Origin: Acidimicrobiales bacterium
Lineage (GTDB): Bacteria > Actinomycetota > Acidimicrobiia > Acidimicrobiales > Aldehydirespiratoraceae
Length of the DNA stretch: 64,000 nt
Assembly: GCA_029263215.1 (NCBI GenBank)
Contig: JAJCXY010000047.1
Coordinates: 1 to 64,000 of the forward strand
Direction of reading: 5' to 3'
Shown piece after piece: positions 34,727-43,734 of this stretch; position 1 is the stretch's first letter, and each line of letters starts with the position of its first letter. Position numbers and translations under genes: made by a program. Below the pieces are notes generated by a model. That model ran no database searches. It saw only the letters and a list, made by a program, of their open reading frames with translations, and was not told the DNA's origin.

Positions 34727-35682
34727 CCAGCCATCCTGTCGAGGCCACCGGCCTCGTCCGCCGCTTCGGCGACCTCACTGCTGTCGCGGGAATCGACCTC
34801 GCTGTCGAGGAAGGCGAGATCTTCGGTTTCCTCGGCCCCAACGGGGCCGGCAAGTCCACGACAGTCCGAATGCTCGTCACCCTGCTGAGGCCTTCAGGGG
34901 GCTCAGCGCGCGTGGCCGGCCACGACATCGTCAAGAACCCCACCGCAGTGAGGCGAGCGATCGGCGTGGCGCTGCAGGACGCCGCGATCGATCCCCTCAT
35001 GACAGGCAACGAGCTACTCCGGCTCCAGGCGGTTCTGCACGGTCTCGGTCGCAAGGAGTCGGCCACTCGCACCTCTGATCTGCTGGAGCGCGTCGGGCTC
35101 ACCGCGGCGGCCGATCGTCGTGTCGGCCAGTACTCCGGGGGCATGCGTCGTCGCCTCGATCTGGCGCTGGCGCTCGTGCATCGACCCATGGTGCTCTTCC
35201 TCGATGAGCCCACCACTGGTCTCGACCCCACCAGCCGCTTGGCGGTCTGGGAGGAGGTGCGCATCCTCAATGCCGAGGGCACCACGGTGTTTCTAACCAC
35301 CCAGTATTTGGAGGAAGCCGACCAGTTGGCGGGCCGGATCGCGATCATCGACGACGGACGCATAGTTCGTGAGGGCGATCCGCGATCGTTGAAGGAGGCG
35401 GTGGGCGACCCCACCTTGCGTGTCGAGGTGAGCGATGCGGCGATGATGGAAACCGCCAGAGCGGTGCTCGCAACGTTTGGTGAGGAGCGTCCGGCTCGGG
35501 TCGGACGGCTTGCCATCGGCCTCGCGGGTGGGGCAGGCCGGTTGGCCGATGTCGTGCGCGCGCTCGACGATCAGGGTGTGCCAGTCGCCCACATCGAGCT
35601 CGATTCTCCCAGCCTCGACGATGTATTCGCCGATGCCACCGGTCGCCGACTAGAGGGTGCCAACTCGGCGCAGCCAGAATGA
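34723..35682 (+). CDS. ABC transporter ATP-binding protein (DrrA-like)
   Basis: A 319-residue ATPase with Walker A GPNGAGKST, signature YSGGMRRRLDLA, Walker B MVLFLDEPTTGLD and the DrrA-type C-terminal extension (about 230-319). Known members drive daunorubicin/lipid export. It forms an overlapping three-gene set with two permeases (ATGA joins), typical of ABC-2 exporters, and is translated right after the ftsB-like gene. The substrate is unknown. Confidence 0.92.
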   Translation: MTSHPVEATGLVRRFGDLTAVAGIDLAVEEGEIFGFLGPNGAGKSTTVRMLVTLLRPSGGSARVAGHDIVKNPTAVRRAIGVALQDAAIDPLMTGNELLRLQAVLHGLGRKESATRTSDLLERVGLTAAADRRVGQYSGGMRRRLDLALALVHRPMVLFLDEPTTGLDPTSRLAVWEEVRILNAEGTTVFLTTQYLEEADQLAGRIAIIDDGRIVREGDPRSLKEAVGDPTLRVEVSDAAMMETARAVLATFGEERPARVGRLAIGLAGGAGRLADVVRALDDQGVPVAHIELDSPSLDDVFADATGRRLEGANSAQPE

Positions 35683-36482
35683 CGGCGACGCTCGCTCGTG
35701 CGCGTTGGCGGGTAGGCGTCGAACAGGCCGGCGCCCTAGTGACTCGGTCGGTTGTCAACACCTGGCGCCAACCCGGGTCGTGGATACCGAGCATCGTCTT
35801 CCCCTTGATGATGGCGGCTGTCTACTCAGCCCAGTTCGAGCGAGCCATCGATCTACCGGGGTTCCCCGACGTCGATTCATTTGTCCAGTTCATTCTCCCG
35901 GCTTCGATTCTCCAGGGGATTTCGTTCAACGCGGGTGAGGCGGGCACGGAACTCGCTCTCGACATCGAGTCTGGATTCTTCGACCGACTCATCGCTTCAC
36001 CTGTAGCTCGCCAATCGATCCTCATCGGTCGAATGGGTGGCGGCGCGGTCTTCAGCGGGGGCCTCGCCGCCGCCTTGATGGTGGTGTTCGCTCTCGTCGG
36101 CGCGCCGATCGAGGGAGGAATCGTCTCTGCGGTGGCGATCGTGTTGATCGCGGCGTGGTTGTCTCTGGCGATTGGCGGCTTCAGTATCGCGGTTGCTCTG
36201 CGCACTGGTTCTTCAGAGGCCACCCAGAGCCTGTTCCCTCTCACCTTCATGATGATCTTCGTGTCGTCGGCGTTCTTCCCCACCGGCCTGATGTCGGGGT
36301 GGTATCAGTCGGTGGCCGAGGTCAATCCGTTCACCCTGATCGTCGATCCCACCCGGCGCCTTGCCCTAGACGGATTCTCGTTCGCCGACTTCGGGCGTGC
36401 GCTGTTCTGGTCGGGTGTCGTGGCTTCGGTGTCGCTCTCGCTGGCATACCGGATGTATCTCGGGCGGCTGAGGCGATCATGA
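35679..36482 (+). CDS. ABC-2 type permease, first subunit
   Basis: A 267-residue ABC-2 membrane protein with six predicted helices. The sequence PGSWIPSIVFPLMMAAVYSA at the first helix, the ILPASILQGISFNAGE region and the ESGFFDRLIASPVAR loop are typical of DrrB-type permeases. It should form a heterodimer with the next gene and use the ATPase upstream. Confidence 0.9.
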   Translation: MTATLARARWRVGVEQAGALVTRSVVNTWRQPGSWIPSIVFPLMMAAVYSAQFERAIDLPGFPDVDSFVQFILPASILQGISFNAGEAGTELALDIESGFFDRLIASPVARQSILIGRMGGGAVFSGGLAAALMVVFALVGAPIEGGIVSAVAIVLIAAWLSLAIGGFSIAVALRTGSSEATQSLFPLTFMMIFVSSAFFPTGLMSGWYQSVAEVNPFTLIVDPTRRLALDGFSFADFGRALFWSGVVASVSLSLAYRMYLGRLRRS

Positions 36483-37276
36483 GGAGCCCCACACCACGCA
36501 CCGACCCTGTCTCCGCGTTCGGGCCCACCGTTTTCGAGATCGGGAGGCGTTCGCTCATACGAATCGTCCGGATGCCGGCGATCCTCGTACCCACGATCGT
36601 GATGCCGGTGTTCTTCGTCATCGGGTTCACCGGCAGCTTCGAAGGGGTCACCCGGATCGAGGGGTTTCCCACCGAAGACTTCATCAACTGGGTAGGGCCG
36701 TACGCGCTCGTGCAGACTGCCGCGTTTGCGGGAATCGGCGCCGCGGGCACGATGGCCACCGATCTCGACAACGGATTCATCGACCGTCTCCTGGTAGCTC
36801 CGATCCGGCGTAGCGCGATCATCTTCGGGCCTCTCGCTTACACCGCCATGAGGGCCCTGATTCCGATAACCCTGGTGCTTCTTCTCTCGATCCCTCAGGG
36901 CGGGTCGTTGCCCGGTGGCCTGCTCGGCCTGTTCATAGCCGTCGTGGGCGGTATGGGTGGAGCCCTGATGTTGGGCTCGATGGGGTTGGCTGTGGTGTTG
37001 CGTATCGGCCACATCCGGGCGATGGCAATCGTGCAGATCGTCGCCTTCGCTTTCCTGTTCCCATCGATAGGTCAGGTCCCGCTGCCGCTCCTGTCGGGCT
37101 GGTTGCACACGGTGGCCAGGTTCAATCCCGCCACCAACCTCATTCGCATGACGCGGCAGGGTTTCATCGGTGATGTCAGTTGGGCCGAGACCTGGCCGGG
37201 ACTGCTGGTGATCGCGATAGGCCTCGGTGTGTTCACCGGTTGGGCCCGCTACGAGCTCGACCAGCGGGCTCCGTGA
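36479..37276 (+). CDS. ABC-2 type permease, second subunit
   Basis: A 265-residue ABC-2 permease paralogous to the preceding one (IVRMPAILVPTIVMPVFFVI, DLDNGFIDRLLVAPIRRSAI, AVVLRIGHIRAMAIVQ). The ATG at 36479 overlaps the TGA of the first permease. Two different permeases with one ATPase suggest a heterodimeric exporter. Confidence 0.9.
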   Translation: MRSPTPRTDPVSAFGPTVFEIGRRSLIRIVRMPAILVPTIVMPVFFVIGFTGSFEGVTRIEGFPTEDFINWVGPYALVQTAAFAGIGAAGTMATDLDNGFIDRLLVAPIRRSAIIFGPLAYTAMRALIPITLVLLLSIPQGGSLPGGLLGLFIAVVGGMGGALMLGSMGLAVVLRIGHIRAMAIVQIVAFAFLFPSIGQVPLPLLSGWLHTVARFNPATNLIRMTRQGFIGDVSWAETWPGLLVIAIGLGVFTGWARYELDQRAP

Positions 37277-37312
37277 CGTGCCGAGTTCGGTACTCCGACC
37301 TACCCTGATGTG

Positions 37313-38224
37313 GTGTTCGACGATGAAGTCAGCGGCCCCGACGACATAGCCGCGGCGTTGCGCGCCCATCGCTATCTCCCCGACGACGGCCTGGCCACCG
37401 CGGTATTCCTCGCCCTCCGGCTCAACCGACCCCTGTTACTCGAGGGCGAGCCAGGTGTCGGCAAGACGGAGGTGGCCAATGTGCTCGCCGAGTGGATCGG
37501 CGGACCGCTCCTTCGCCTCCAGTGCTACGAGGGCATCGATGTGGGGCAGGCTGTGTACGAGTGGGATTACGCCCGCCAGCTGCTCCATCTCCGCACTGCG
37601 GAGGCCACCGGTCGGGCCGGTACCGACGGCGACCGTGCTCTTGAGGATGAGCTCTACGACGAACGGTTTCTCGTTCGCAGGCCCCTGCTCCAGGCAATCG
37701 CCCACAACGACGGTCCACCTCCGGTGCTGCTGATCGACGAGGTCGACCGTGCCGACGACGAGTTCGAGGCCTTCCTGCTCGAGATCCTCTCCGACTACTC
37801 CGTCACGGTCCCCGAGATAGGCACCTTCCGCGCGGCTCGACCCCCGGTGGTGGTGGTCACGTCCAACCGCACCCGCGATGTGCACGATGCCCTGAAGCGG
37901 CGCTGTCTCTATCACTGGGTCGAACATCCCGACGCCGATCGTGAGGTGGAGATCATCCGCCTGCGCGCGCCGGAAGTGAGCGAACGTCTGGCCCGCCAGG
38001 TTGCGGGGGCTGCGGTCTCGATGCGCTCTCTCGGTCTCTACAAGCCGCCCGGGGTGTCTGAAACCATCGACTGGGCGCGTGCTCTCACCCTGATGGGCGA
38101 CGATGATCTGGTGCCGGCCCAGGTGGAGGCCACCCTCGGCACTCTTTTGAAGTACCGCGAAGACATCGAGCGCGTGATCGAGCACGATCTCTCATCGATG
38201 GTCCGCAGCCTCGCAGGCGGCTGA
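37313..38224 (+). CDS. MoxR-family AAA ATPase (CoxD-like)
   Basis: A 303-residue AAA+ protein with Walker A GEPGVGKTE, Walker B VLLIDEVDRADDEF, sensor VTSNRTRDVHDALKRRC and the arginine-finger region. CoxD homologues help assemble the [CuSMoO2] centre of CO dehydrogenase or related molybdenum hydroxylases. TACCCT ends six bases before the GTG at 37313, favouring it over the GTG at 37310. It pairs with the VWA gene after it. Confidence 0.9.
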   Translation: MFDDEVSGPDDIAAALRAHRYLPDDGLATAVFLALRLNRPLLLEGEPGVGKTEVANVLAEWIGGPLLRLQCYEGIDVGQAVYEWDYARQLLHLRTAEATGRAGTDGDRALEDELYDERFLVRRPLLQAIAHNDGPPPVLLIDEVDRADDEFEAFLLEILSDYSVTVPEIGTFRAARPPVVVVTSNRTRDVHDALKRRCLYHWVEHPDADREVEIIRLRAPEVSERLARQVAGAAVSMRSLGLYKPPGVSETIDWARALTLMGDDDLVPAQVEATLGTLLKYREDIERVIEHDLSSMVRSLAGG

Positions 38225-38227
38225 GCG

Positions 38228-39400
38228 GTGGGCGAGCGAGCCATCGTCGGGTTCGTCGATGCGCTCCGCCGTGCCGGGCTCCCGGTGTCGCTGGTGTCGT
38301 CGCGGCTCTACGCCGAGGCGATGGCGGCAGTCGACGTGGCCAACCCCGATCAGGCTTACTGGGCGGGCCGGGCCACGCTCATCCAGAGGCCGGAAGATCT
38401 CGACCTCTTCAACAGCATCTATCTCGCCTACTGGGGTTCTGCCGCGGTTCGTGGCATGGCTGAGGCGGAGGCCGAGGCCGAATCCCTCACTCTCGCGATC
38501 GACGATCCCGACAGCGATACGGGCGACGACGGAGCGGAGCCTGATCCCGACGACGATCTGATCTCGCTTCGCTACTCCTCGGTCGAAGTGTTGGGGAGCA
38601 AGGACTTCGCGGCGTACAACGCCGACGAGCTTGCGGAGTCGCGCCGGCTCATGGAGCAGATTCGCCTCTCGGGCCCCACTCGACGGAGTCGGCGCCGAAA
38701 GCCCCGTCCCCATCGTCGTAGCGGCGCCCGCGGCCCCATCGATGTGCGTCGAACAGTGAGGGCGGCGCTGCGTACCGGAGGTGAGCCGGTGGTGCCGGTG
38801 CGCACCCGGCCTCGTGAGCGGCCTCGTCGGCTTGTACTCCTGTTGGATGTGTCGGGCTCGATGGAACCCTACGCCAGGGCCTTGATCCGGTTTGCCCACG
38901 CGGCGGTGATCGGGAGGGCACGGGTGGAGGCGTTTGCTCTCGGCACCCGTCTCACGCGGGTCACGCGCGAGCTTTCATCCCGCGATCCCGATCGTGCTCT
39001 CGACGCTGCCGGTCTGGCCGTCACCGACTGGTCGGGGGGTACCCGTCTCGGCGCTGGTATCCGGGCCTTCAATGATGAGTGGGGATGTCGGGGCATGGCT
39101 CGCGGCGCGGTGGTGGTGGTGCTGTCCGATGGTTGGGATCGGGGTGAGCCCGATGAACTGGCCGAGCAGATGCAACGACTTCATCGCGTCGCTCATCGGG
39201 TGGTGTGGGTCAATCCGCTCAAGGCATCGCCGGGCTACGAGCCTCTTGCCCGCGGGATGGCGGCGGCGCTTCCCCACGTCGATGCGTTCGTCGAGGGTCA
39301 CTCCCTCGACTCGCTCGAAGCGCTGGCGACACTATTGCTCGACGACACGGGCATGCTGATGGGAGAAGCATCGTTCGCCGATGCCGGAGGCCCCAGATGA
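38228..39400 (+). CDS. VWA-domain protein (CoxE-like)
   Basis: A 390-residue protein of the CoxE family. The N-terminal half is helical and acidic (DDPDSDTGDDGAEPDPDDD), followed by a basic RRSRRRKPRPHRR stretch. The C-terminal von Willebrand A domain has the MIDAS motif LLLDVSGSM and a GGTRLGAG loop, then VVVLSDGWDRGE. MoxR ATPase plus VWA partner is the known chaperone pair for metal-cofactor insertion. The stop overlaps the next ATG. Confidence 0.9.
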   Translation: MGERAIVGFVDALRRAGLPVSLVSSRLYAEAMAAVDVANPDQAYWAGRATLIQRPEDLDLFNSIYLAYWGSAAVRGMAEAEAEAESLTLAIDDPDSDTGDDGAEPDPDDDLISLRYSSVEVLGSKDFAAYNADELAESRRLMEQIRLSGPTRRSRRRKPRPHRRSGARGPIDVRRTVRAALRTGGEPVVPVRTRPRERPRRLVLLLDVSGSMEPYARALIRFAHAAVIGRARVEAFALGTRLTRVTRELSSRDPDRALDAAGLAVTDWSGGTRLGAGIRAFNDEWGCRGMARGAVVVVLSDGWDRGEPDELAEQMQRLHRVAHRVVWVNPLKASPGYEPLARGMAAALPHVDAFVEGHSLDSLEALATLLLDDTGMLMGEASFADAGGPR

Positions 39401-40506
39401 GAGAACTTTTCGATGATCTCCACCGTTGGGTGGCCGCGGGCACCCCAGTGGCGATCGCTCGGGTGGTCGACCTCGAAGGATCGGGGCCACGCCTTCCCGG
39501 CGCCGCGATGGCTGTCACCATCGACAGCGATGTCCGCGGGTCTGTTTCTGGCGGTTGCGTAGAGGGAGCGGTGGTGATCGAGGCGCTCGAGGTCCTCGAG
39601 TCCGATCAGCATCGGATGGTCACCTTCGGATACTCCGACGACGAAGCATTCGCGGTCGGACTCACGTGTGGTGGCACGATCCACCTGTTTCTCGAGACCT
39701 TCGATCCCGAGCCGGCCGACTGGTTCGATCAACTGGGTTCCGACCTCGCATCGGAGACTCCGGTGGCGCTGGCCACCGTGATCGAGGGTCCCGGGGTGGG
39801 GTCGAAGCTGCTGGTCCGCGACGAAGCTTCGGGGCCATCGGTTCTGGGCTCGGTGGGCGACACCGACCTCGACCGGGTGATCGAGCGCGACGTTCGTGGC
39901 GAGCTCGCGGCCGGCCGATCCGGAATCCGCCACTACGGCGAACACGGCGAGGCTCGCGAGGGAGTCGTTTCGGTCTTCATCGAGAGTTTCGCGCCGCCGC
40001 CGCGGATGGTGATCTTCGGAGCGGTCGACTTCACCGCAGCGCTTGCCCGAGTGGCCAAGGTGCTCGGTTTTCGGGTCACGGTGTGCGATGCCCGTGAGGT
40101 GTTCGCTACTCGCCAGCGTTTCCCGATGGCCGATGATGTCGTGGTCGATTGGCCGGATCGTCTACTGGCCGAGGTGGGTGCCGGACTCGGCCCTCGAGAC
40201 GCGATCTGCATTCTCACCCACGACGCCAAGTTTGATGTGCCTGCGGTGGTATCGGCACTGGAAACCCAGGTGGGCTACATCGGTGTCATGGGAAGTCGGC
40301 GCACCCACGACGACCGAACTGCCCGGCTGGTCGATGCCGGGCTGAATAGCGACGAGCTGGCCCGACTGCGCTCACCGATCGGGCTCGATATCGGTGCCCG
40401 TACCCCGGAGGAGACTGCCATCTCGATCGTGGCCGAGATTATCGGTCACAGCACCGGGCGCGAGGCCATCGCCCTTTCGCTCACCGAGGGTCCGATCCAC
40501 AGCTGA
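39397..40506 (+). CDS. XdhC/CoxF family molybdenum-enzyme maturation protein
   Basis: A 369-residue protein with an XdhC/CoxI N-terminal domain (AIARVVDLEGSGPRLPGAAM, RGSVSGGCVEGAVV) and a C-terminal Rossmann-like XdhC domain (VIFGAVDFTAALARVAKVLG, DDVVVDWPDRLL, YIGVMGSRRTHDDR). Known XdhC binds molybdenum cofactor and helps sulfurate it before insertion into xanthine or CO dehydrogenase. ATGA overlap with the coxE-like gene. Confidence 0.92.
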   Translation: MRELFDDLHRWVAAGTPVAIARVVDLEGSGPRLPGAAMAVTIDSDVRGSVSGGCVEGAVVIEALEVLESDQHRMVTFGYSDDEAFAVGLTCGGTIHLFLETFDPEPADWFDQLGSDLASETPVALATVIEGPGVGSKLLVRDEASGPSVLGSVGDTDLDRVIERDVRGELAAGRSGIRHYGEHGEAREGVVSVFIESFAPPPRMVIFGAVDFTAALARVAKVLGFRVTVCDAREVFATRQRFPMADDVVVDWPDRLLAEVGAGLGPRDAICILTHDAKFDVPAVVSALETQVGYIGVMGSRRTHDDRTARLVDAGLNSDELARLRSPIGLDIGARTPEETAISIVAEIIGHSTGREAIALSLTEGPIHS

Positions 40507-40533
40507 GCTGAGATCGTCGAAGACTCGGCGGTG

Positions 40534-41043
40534 TCACTCCAGACCCGGCGGAGGCGTGGTGCCGGGAGGCGCTGGCGGGTCGGGGGGTGTGGTGGGTTTG
40601 GCGGGCCGGACGTGGAAGCTCTGACGCCAGTCGGCCTCGGCGGTCTCGTCGATCGACAGCTGCCACGTGTAGCTCTGGCCGGGTTGAACCGGCAGGGTGG
40701 GAAACGTGATCGCCAAGGGGACCGAGAGGGGAGTGCCGGGCTTGAGCCCCGCGGGTCGGCCTGCTTCGAACCGTCCGTGCACCATCACGGCCTGCTCGCG
40801 CAGCATCACCGGATGGCCGTCTTCGTCGAGCAGGTCGAGACGCCAGTGGTGGGCCACATTGGCGCGGTCCCATGGCACTTCGATCCTGATCGCCACGCCG
40901 AGAGGTTGGGGGCGGGGACCGATCATGGTGAGGCCGCCGCCGAGAATGTACAGCTTGCGGTCGGCGACCTGGGCAGAGTCGGCCAACAGCATCGTGACCC
41001 TGAGACTGGCGGGTGCGGTCGGCGTGGAGCCCATCGATTCCAT
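40534..41043 (-). CDS. DUF6941 family protein
   Basis: A 169-residue beta-rich protein. LLADSAQVADRKLYILGGG and the later segments LGVAIRIEVPWDRAN and LDLLDEDGHPV match the DUF6941 pattern of uncharacterised actinobacterial proteins. The C-terminus ends in a Pro-rich stretch (PDPPAPPGTTPPPG). TAGGGT lies seven bases before the ATG at 41043, supporting that start. It interrupts the cox-type accessory genes on the opposite strand. I assign the family from memory of the motif, so medium confidence. Confidence 0.65.
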   Translation of the reverse strand: MESMGSTPTAPASLRVTMLLADSAQVADRKLYILGGGLTMIGPRPQPLGVAIRIEVPWDRANVAHHWRLDLLDEDGHPVMLREQAVMVHGRFEAGRPAGLKPGTPLSVPLAITFPTLPVQPGQSYTWQLSIDETAEADWRQSFHVRPAKPTTPPDPPAPPGTTPPPGLE

Positions 41044-41094
41044 AGCTTGCACCCTAGGCGTCGCACCTGTGATTCGGCGGGCCAGACTGGGCCG

Positions 41095-41679
41095 ATGCAA
41101 CCCACCGAACACCAGCGTCGATCAACCATCGCCGCCGTCGTATTGGCTGCCGGCGCGGGATCGCGCTTCGGCGGCGACAATCACAAGCTCCTCACCAAGG
41201 TGAAGGGCAAGCCGGTTGTTCGCCACGTGATCGACGCGGCCCGCGGTGCGGAGTTCGATGAGGTGATCGTGGTTTCGGGAGCGGTGGATCTCACCGATGT
41301 GGTGCCCGACGATGTCACCTTGATCCACAATGAGAGGTGGGACGACGGCCAGGCCACGTCGCTTCGTGCAGCGGTGGCCTACGCCGACATGCGCGAGCAC
41401 GTAGCCATCGTGGTGGGCCTCGGCGACTCGCCTGGGGTCGACTCGGCGGCATGGCAGGCAGTGGCCGATAGTGAGGCTGATCTGGCCTCGGCGGAGTTCA
41501 AGGGGAAACGTCGGCCGCCGGTGAAGATCGCCGATTCGATGTGGGCGAGCCTTCCGATCAGCGGCGATGAGGGAGCGCGATCCCTGCTCAATTCACGATC
41601 CGATTTGGTACGGTCGGTGCCCTGCGATGGCGACCCGGCCGACATCGATACCCAGGAGGACCTCCGCCGATGGAGATGA
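41095..41679 (+). CDS. MobA-like NTP transferase (molybdenum cofactor cytidylyltransferase MocA-like)
   Basis: A 194-residue nucleotidyltransferase: AVVLAAGAGSRFGGDNHKLL then the GKPVVRHVIDAA substrate region and the GLGDSPGVDS loop. MocA attaches CMP to molybdopterin for hydroxylases of the xanthine/CO dehydrogenase class, which fits the XdhC and CoxG genes around it. Other sugar nucleotidyltransferases are less likely given the context. Confidence 0.85.
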   Translation: MQPTEHQRRSTIAAVVLAAGAGSRFGGDNHKLLTKVKGKPVVRHVIDAARGAEFDEVIVVSGAVDLTDVVPDDVTLIHNERWDDGQATSLRAAVAYADMREHVAIVVGLGDSPGVDSAAWQAVADSEADLASAEFKGKRRPPVKIADSMWASLPISGDEGARSLLNSRSDLVRSVPCDGDPADIDTQEDLRRWR

Positions 41680-42341
41680 CCGATTCGTTCGAAGTGGCCC
41701 GCTCAATCGACGACGCGTGGGCCGTCCTGAAGGACGTGGAGCGCATCGCTCCCTGCCTCCCCGGTGCCCAACTCCAAGAGATCGAGGGCGACGAGTACAG
41801 GGGTGTGGTGAAGGTGAAGTTGGGGGCTATCACCGCCCAGTTCAAGGGTGCAGCGGTGTTCGAAGAACAAGACGACGAACGCCGGCGGTTCGTGCTGCGG
41901 GGCAAGGGTCGCGGTACCCAGGGCAACGCCGAGGCCCTGATCACGGCCAGCCTGGAGGCCCTGTCGGATTCCACCACCCAGGTGAATGTCGACACCGATC
42001 TCAAGATCACCGGCAAGGTCGCCCAGATGGGTCGAGGCATCATCCCGGAGGTGAGTTCCAAGCTGATGGGCCAGTTCGCCGAGAACCTCGCCGAACTGCT
42101 CGACTCAGATTCTGGCGTGGAGTCCGATGCCGCCTCGGCCGACGCCGACCGGGCGGCGGGTGAGGCACCCGAGCCTGAGCCCTTCGCCGACTCATCGGGT
42201 CCGCGTAAGGTCGACATGCCCGAGCCCGAGGCCGTCGACCTCCTCGATGCTGCGGGTACGCCGATCCTGAAGCGACTCGTGCCCCTGGTGGGTCTGATCG
42301 TTGTGGTGCTCGTCGTCAGGCGCCTGCTCCGCAAGCGGTGA
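41670..42341 (+). CDS. CoxG-family SRPBCC protein, tail-anchored
   Basis: A 223-residue protein: residues 1-145 form a CoxG/SRPBCC fold (SFEVARSIDDAWAVLKDVER, CLPGAQL, VKVKLGAITAQFKG); an acidic spacer follows and a C-terminal helix (LVPLVGLIVVVLVVRRLLRK) anchors it. CoxG recruits CO dehydrogenase to the membrane in oligotrophic aerobes. AGGAGG at 41654-41659 favours the ATG at 41670. The stop overlaps the DUF501 start (GTGA). Confidence 0.9.
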   Translation: MEMTDSFEVARSIDDAWAVLKDVERIAPCLPGAQLQEIEGDEYRGVVKVKLGAITAQFKGAAVFEEQDDERRRFVLRGKGRGTQGNAEALITASLEALSDSTTQVNVDTDLKITGKVAQMGRGIIPEVSSKLMGQFAENLAELLDSDSGVESDAASADADRAAGEAPEPEPFADSSGPRKVDMPEPEAVDLLDAAGTPILKRLVPLVGLIVVVLVVRRLLRKR

Positions 42342-42814
42342 AGCCGGTATCAGCGGCTGATCGCGAGCGGGTCGAGCAACTGCTCGGCCGACCCGCTGGG
42401 GGAGCGTTCGAGATCGTCGTGAGAAACGACACCGGCGATCCCGTTGTTCTCCGCAACACTCCGATCCTCGACAACGGGCGACCCATGCCAACCCTGTTCT
42501 GGCTGGTGGGAGAAAGGGAGCGGCGTGCCGTCGGGCGCCTCGAGTCGGAGGGGGGAGTGCGGGCAGCCGAGGCGGCGGTCGACCCTGGAGTGCTGGCCGA
42601 AGCGCACCGTCGCTATGGCGAGGAACGGGAAGCCGCGATTCCTGCCGACCACGAAGGTCCGCGGCCATCGGCTGGTGTCGGAGGCACCCGTCGGGGTGTG
42701 AAGTGTCTGCACGCGCACTACGCCTGGTTCCTGGCGGGCGGCGACGATCCGGTGGGACGCTGGGTTGCTGAACAGCTCGCCGAGCCAGCAGTCGACAGGG
42801 GCGATCCTTCGTGA
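42338..42814 (+). CDS. DUF501 family protein
   Basis: A 158-residue DUF501 protein: QLLGRPAGGAFEIVVRNDTG, then VVLRNTPILDNGRPMPTLFW and VKCLHAHYAWFLAGGDDPVG. The function is unknown. In actinobacteria it sits between the DivIC/FtsB and ppx genes (Rv1025 position); the ABC exporter and cox-type genes are extra in this window. It is coupled to ppx through overlapping stop and start. Confidence 0.88.
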   Translation: MKPVSAADRERVEQLLGRPAGGAFEIVVRNDTGDPVVLRNTPILDNGRPMPTLFWLVGERERRAVGRLESEGGVRAAEAAVDPGVLAEAHRRYGEEREAAIPADHEGPRPSAGVGGTRRGVKCLHAHYAWFLAGGDDPVGRWVAEQLAEPAVDRGDPS

Positions 42815-43719
42815 GTGCGGTCGCGGCCATCGACCTCGGCACCAACTCCACCAGGCTTCTCGTCCACGACGGGGAACGGGTGGTCGAACGTCGGATGACC
42901 ATCACCAGGCTGGGTGAAGGTGTCGACTCCACCGGACGACTCGCCGCCGACGCCGTCGATCGCGTTGTCGCCTGCCTTCGGGAGTTTCGGGAGGCGATGG
43001 ACCGCCACGGCGTTGTCGAGCTCAGGGCAGTCGCGACGTCTGCTTGTCGTGATGCCTCCAACCGCGATGAGTTCTTCGCCTCGGTGGAGACGGTGATCGG
43101 AGCGAGGCCCGAGCTCTTGACGGGCCTCGCAGAGGGAGGGTTGTCCTTTCGGGGAGCCACCGCTGATCTCGACGCTGGCGACGGGCCTTTCCTGATCGCC
43201 GACATCGGCGGGGGATCCACGGAGTTCGCCTACGGACTCGCTGAGGTCGAGGCCGCCGTGTCGCTCGACATCGGGTGCGTTCGCCTCACCGAGAAGTACA
43301 TCGAGCACGATCCCCCGCAGCCCGAGGAGTTGTTGGCTTGCCTGTCGATCACCGAGGCCCACCTCGATGATGTGGTGCGGGAGATCCCTCAGGCTCTCCA
43401 GGCGAAGACCTTCGTCGGTCTTGCCGGCACGGTCTCAGCGGCCGCGGCGGTTGAAATCGGGCTGGCCGAGTACGACCGCGATCAAATCCATCACTATCGC
43501 TTGTCGAAGGCGGCGGTGGAAGACGTCTACCGCACCCTGGTCACCGAGTCGCGCGCCGACCGGATTCACAATCCTGGGCTGGAGGAGGGCCGCGCCGATG
43601 TGATCGTCGGTGGAATGTGCATCCTCGTGCGCATCATGCGCTTCTTCGGATTCGAGGAGTGTCTGGTCAGCGAGTCCGACATCCTCGATGGCATCGTGTC
43701 GAGTCTGCTCGAGAAGTAA
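42811..43719 (+). CDS. ppx: Exopolyphosphatase Ppx/GppA family
   Basis: A 302-residue acetate-kinase-fold phosphatase: AAIDLGTNSTRLLVHDG, TRLGEGVDSTGRL, VATSACRDASNRDEF and the glycine loop IADIGGGSTEF. Short Ppx2/GppA-type proteins of this length hydrolyse polyphosphate or pppGpp. The GTG at 42811 overlaps the DUF501 stop. Confidence 0.92.
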   Translation: MSAVAAIDLGTNSTRLLVHDGERVVERRMTITRLGEGVDSTGRLAADAVDRVVACLREFREAMDRHGVVELRAVATSACRDASNRDEFFASVETVIGARPELLTGLAEGGLSFRGATADLDAGDGPFLIADIGGGSTEFAYGLAEVEAAVSLDIGCVRLTEKYIEHDPPQPEELLACLSITEAHLDDVVREIPQALQAKTFVGLAGTVSAAAAVEIGLAEYDRDQIHHYRLSKAAVEDVYRTLVTESRADRIHNPGLEEGRADVIVGGMCILVRIMRFFGFEECLVSESDILDGIVSSLLEK

Positions 43720-43734
43720 GGGGCCGTGTGGGCC

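Noticed and set aside
41670-41679. Frameshift between the mocA-like and coxG-like genes
   Set aside because: The ten-base overlap has its own AGGAGG site and both proteins are complete.
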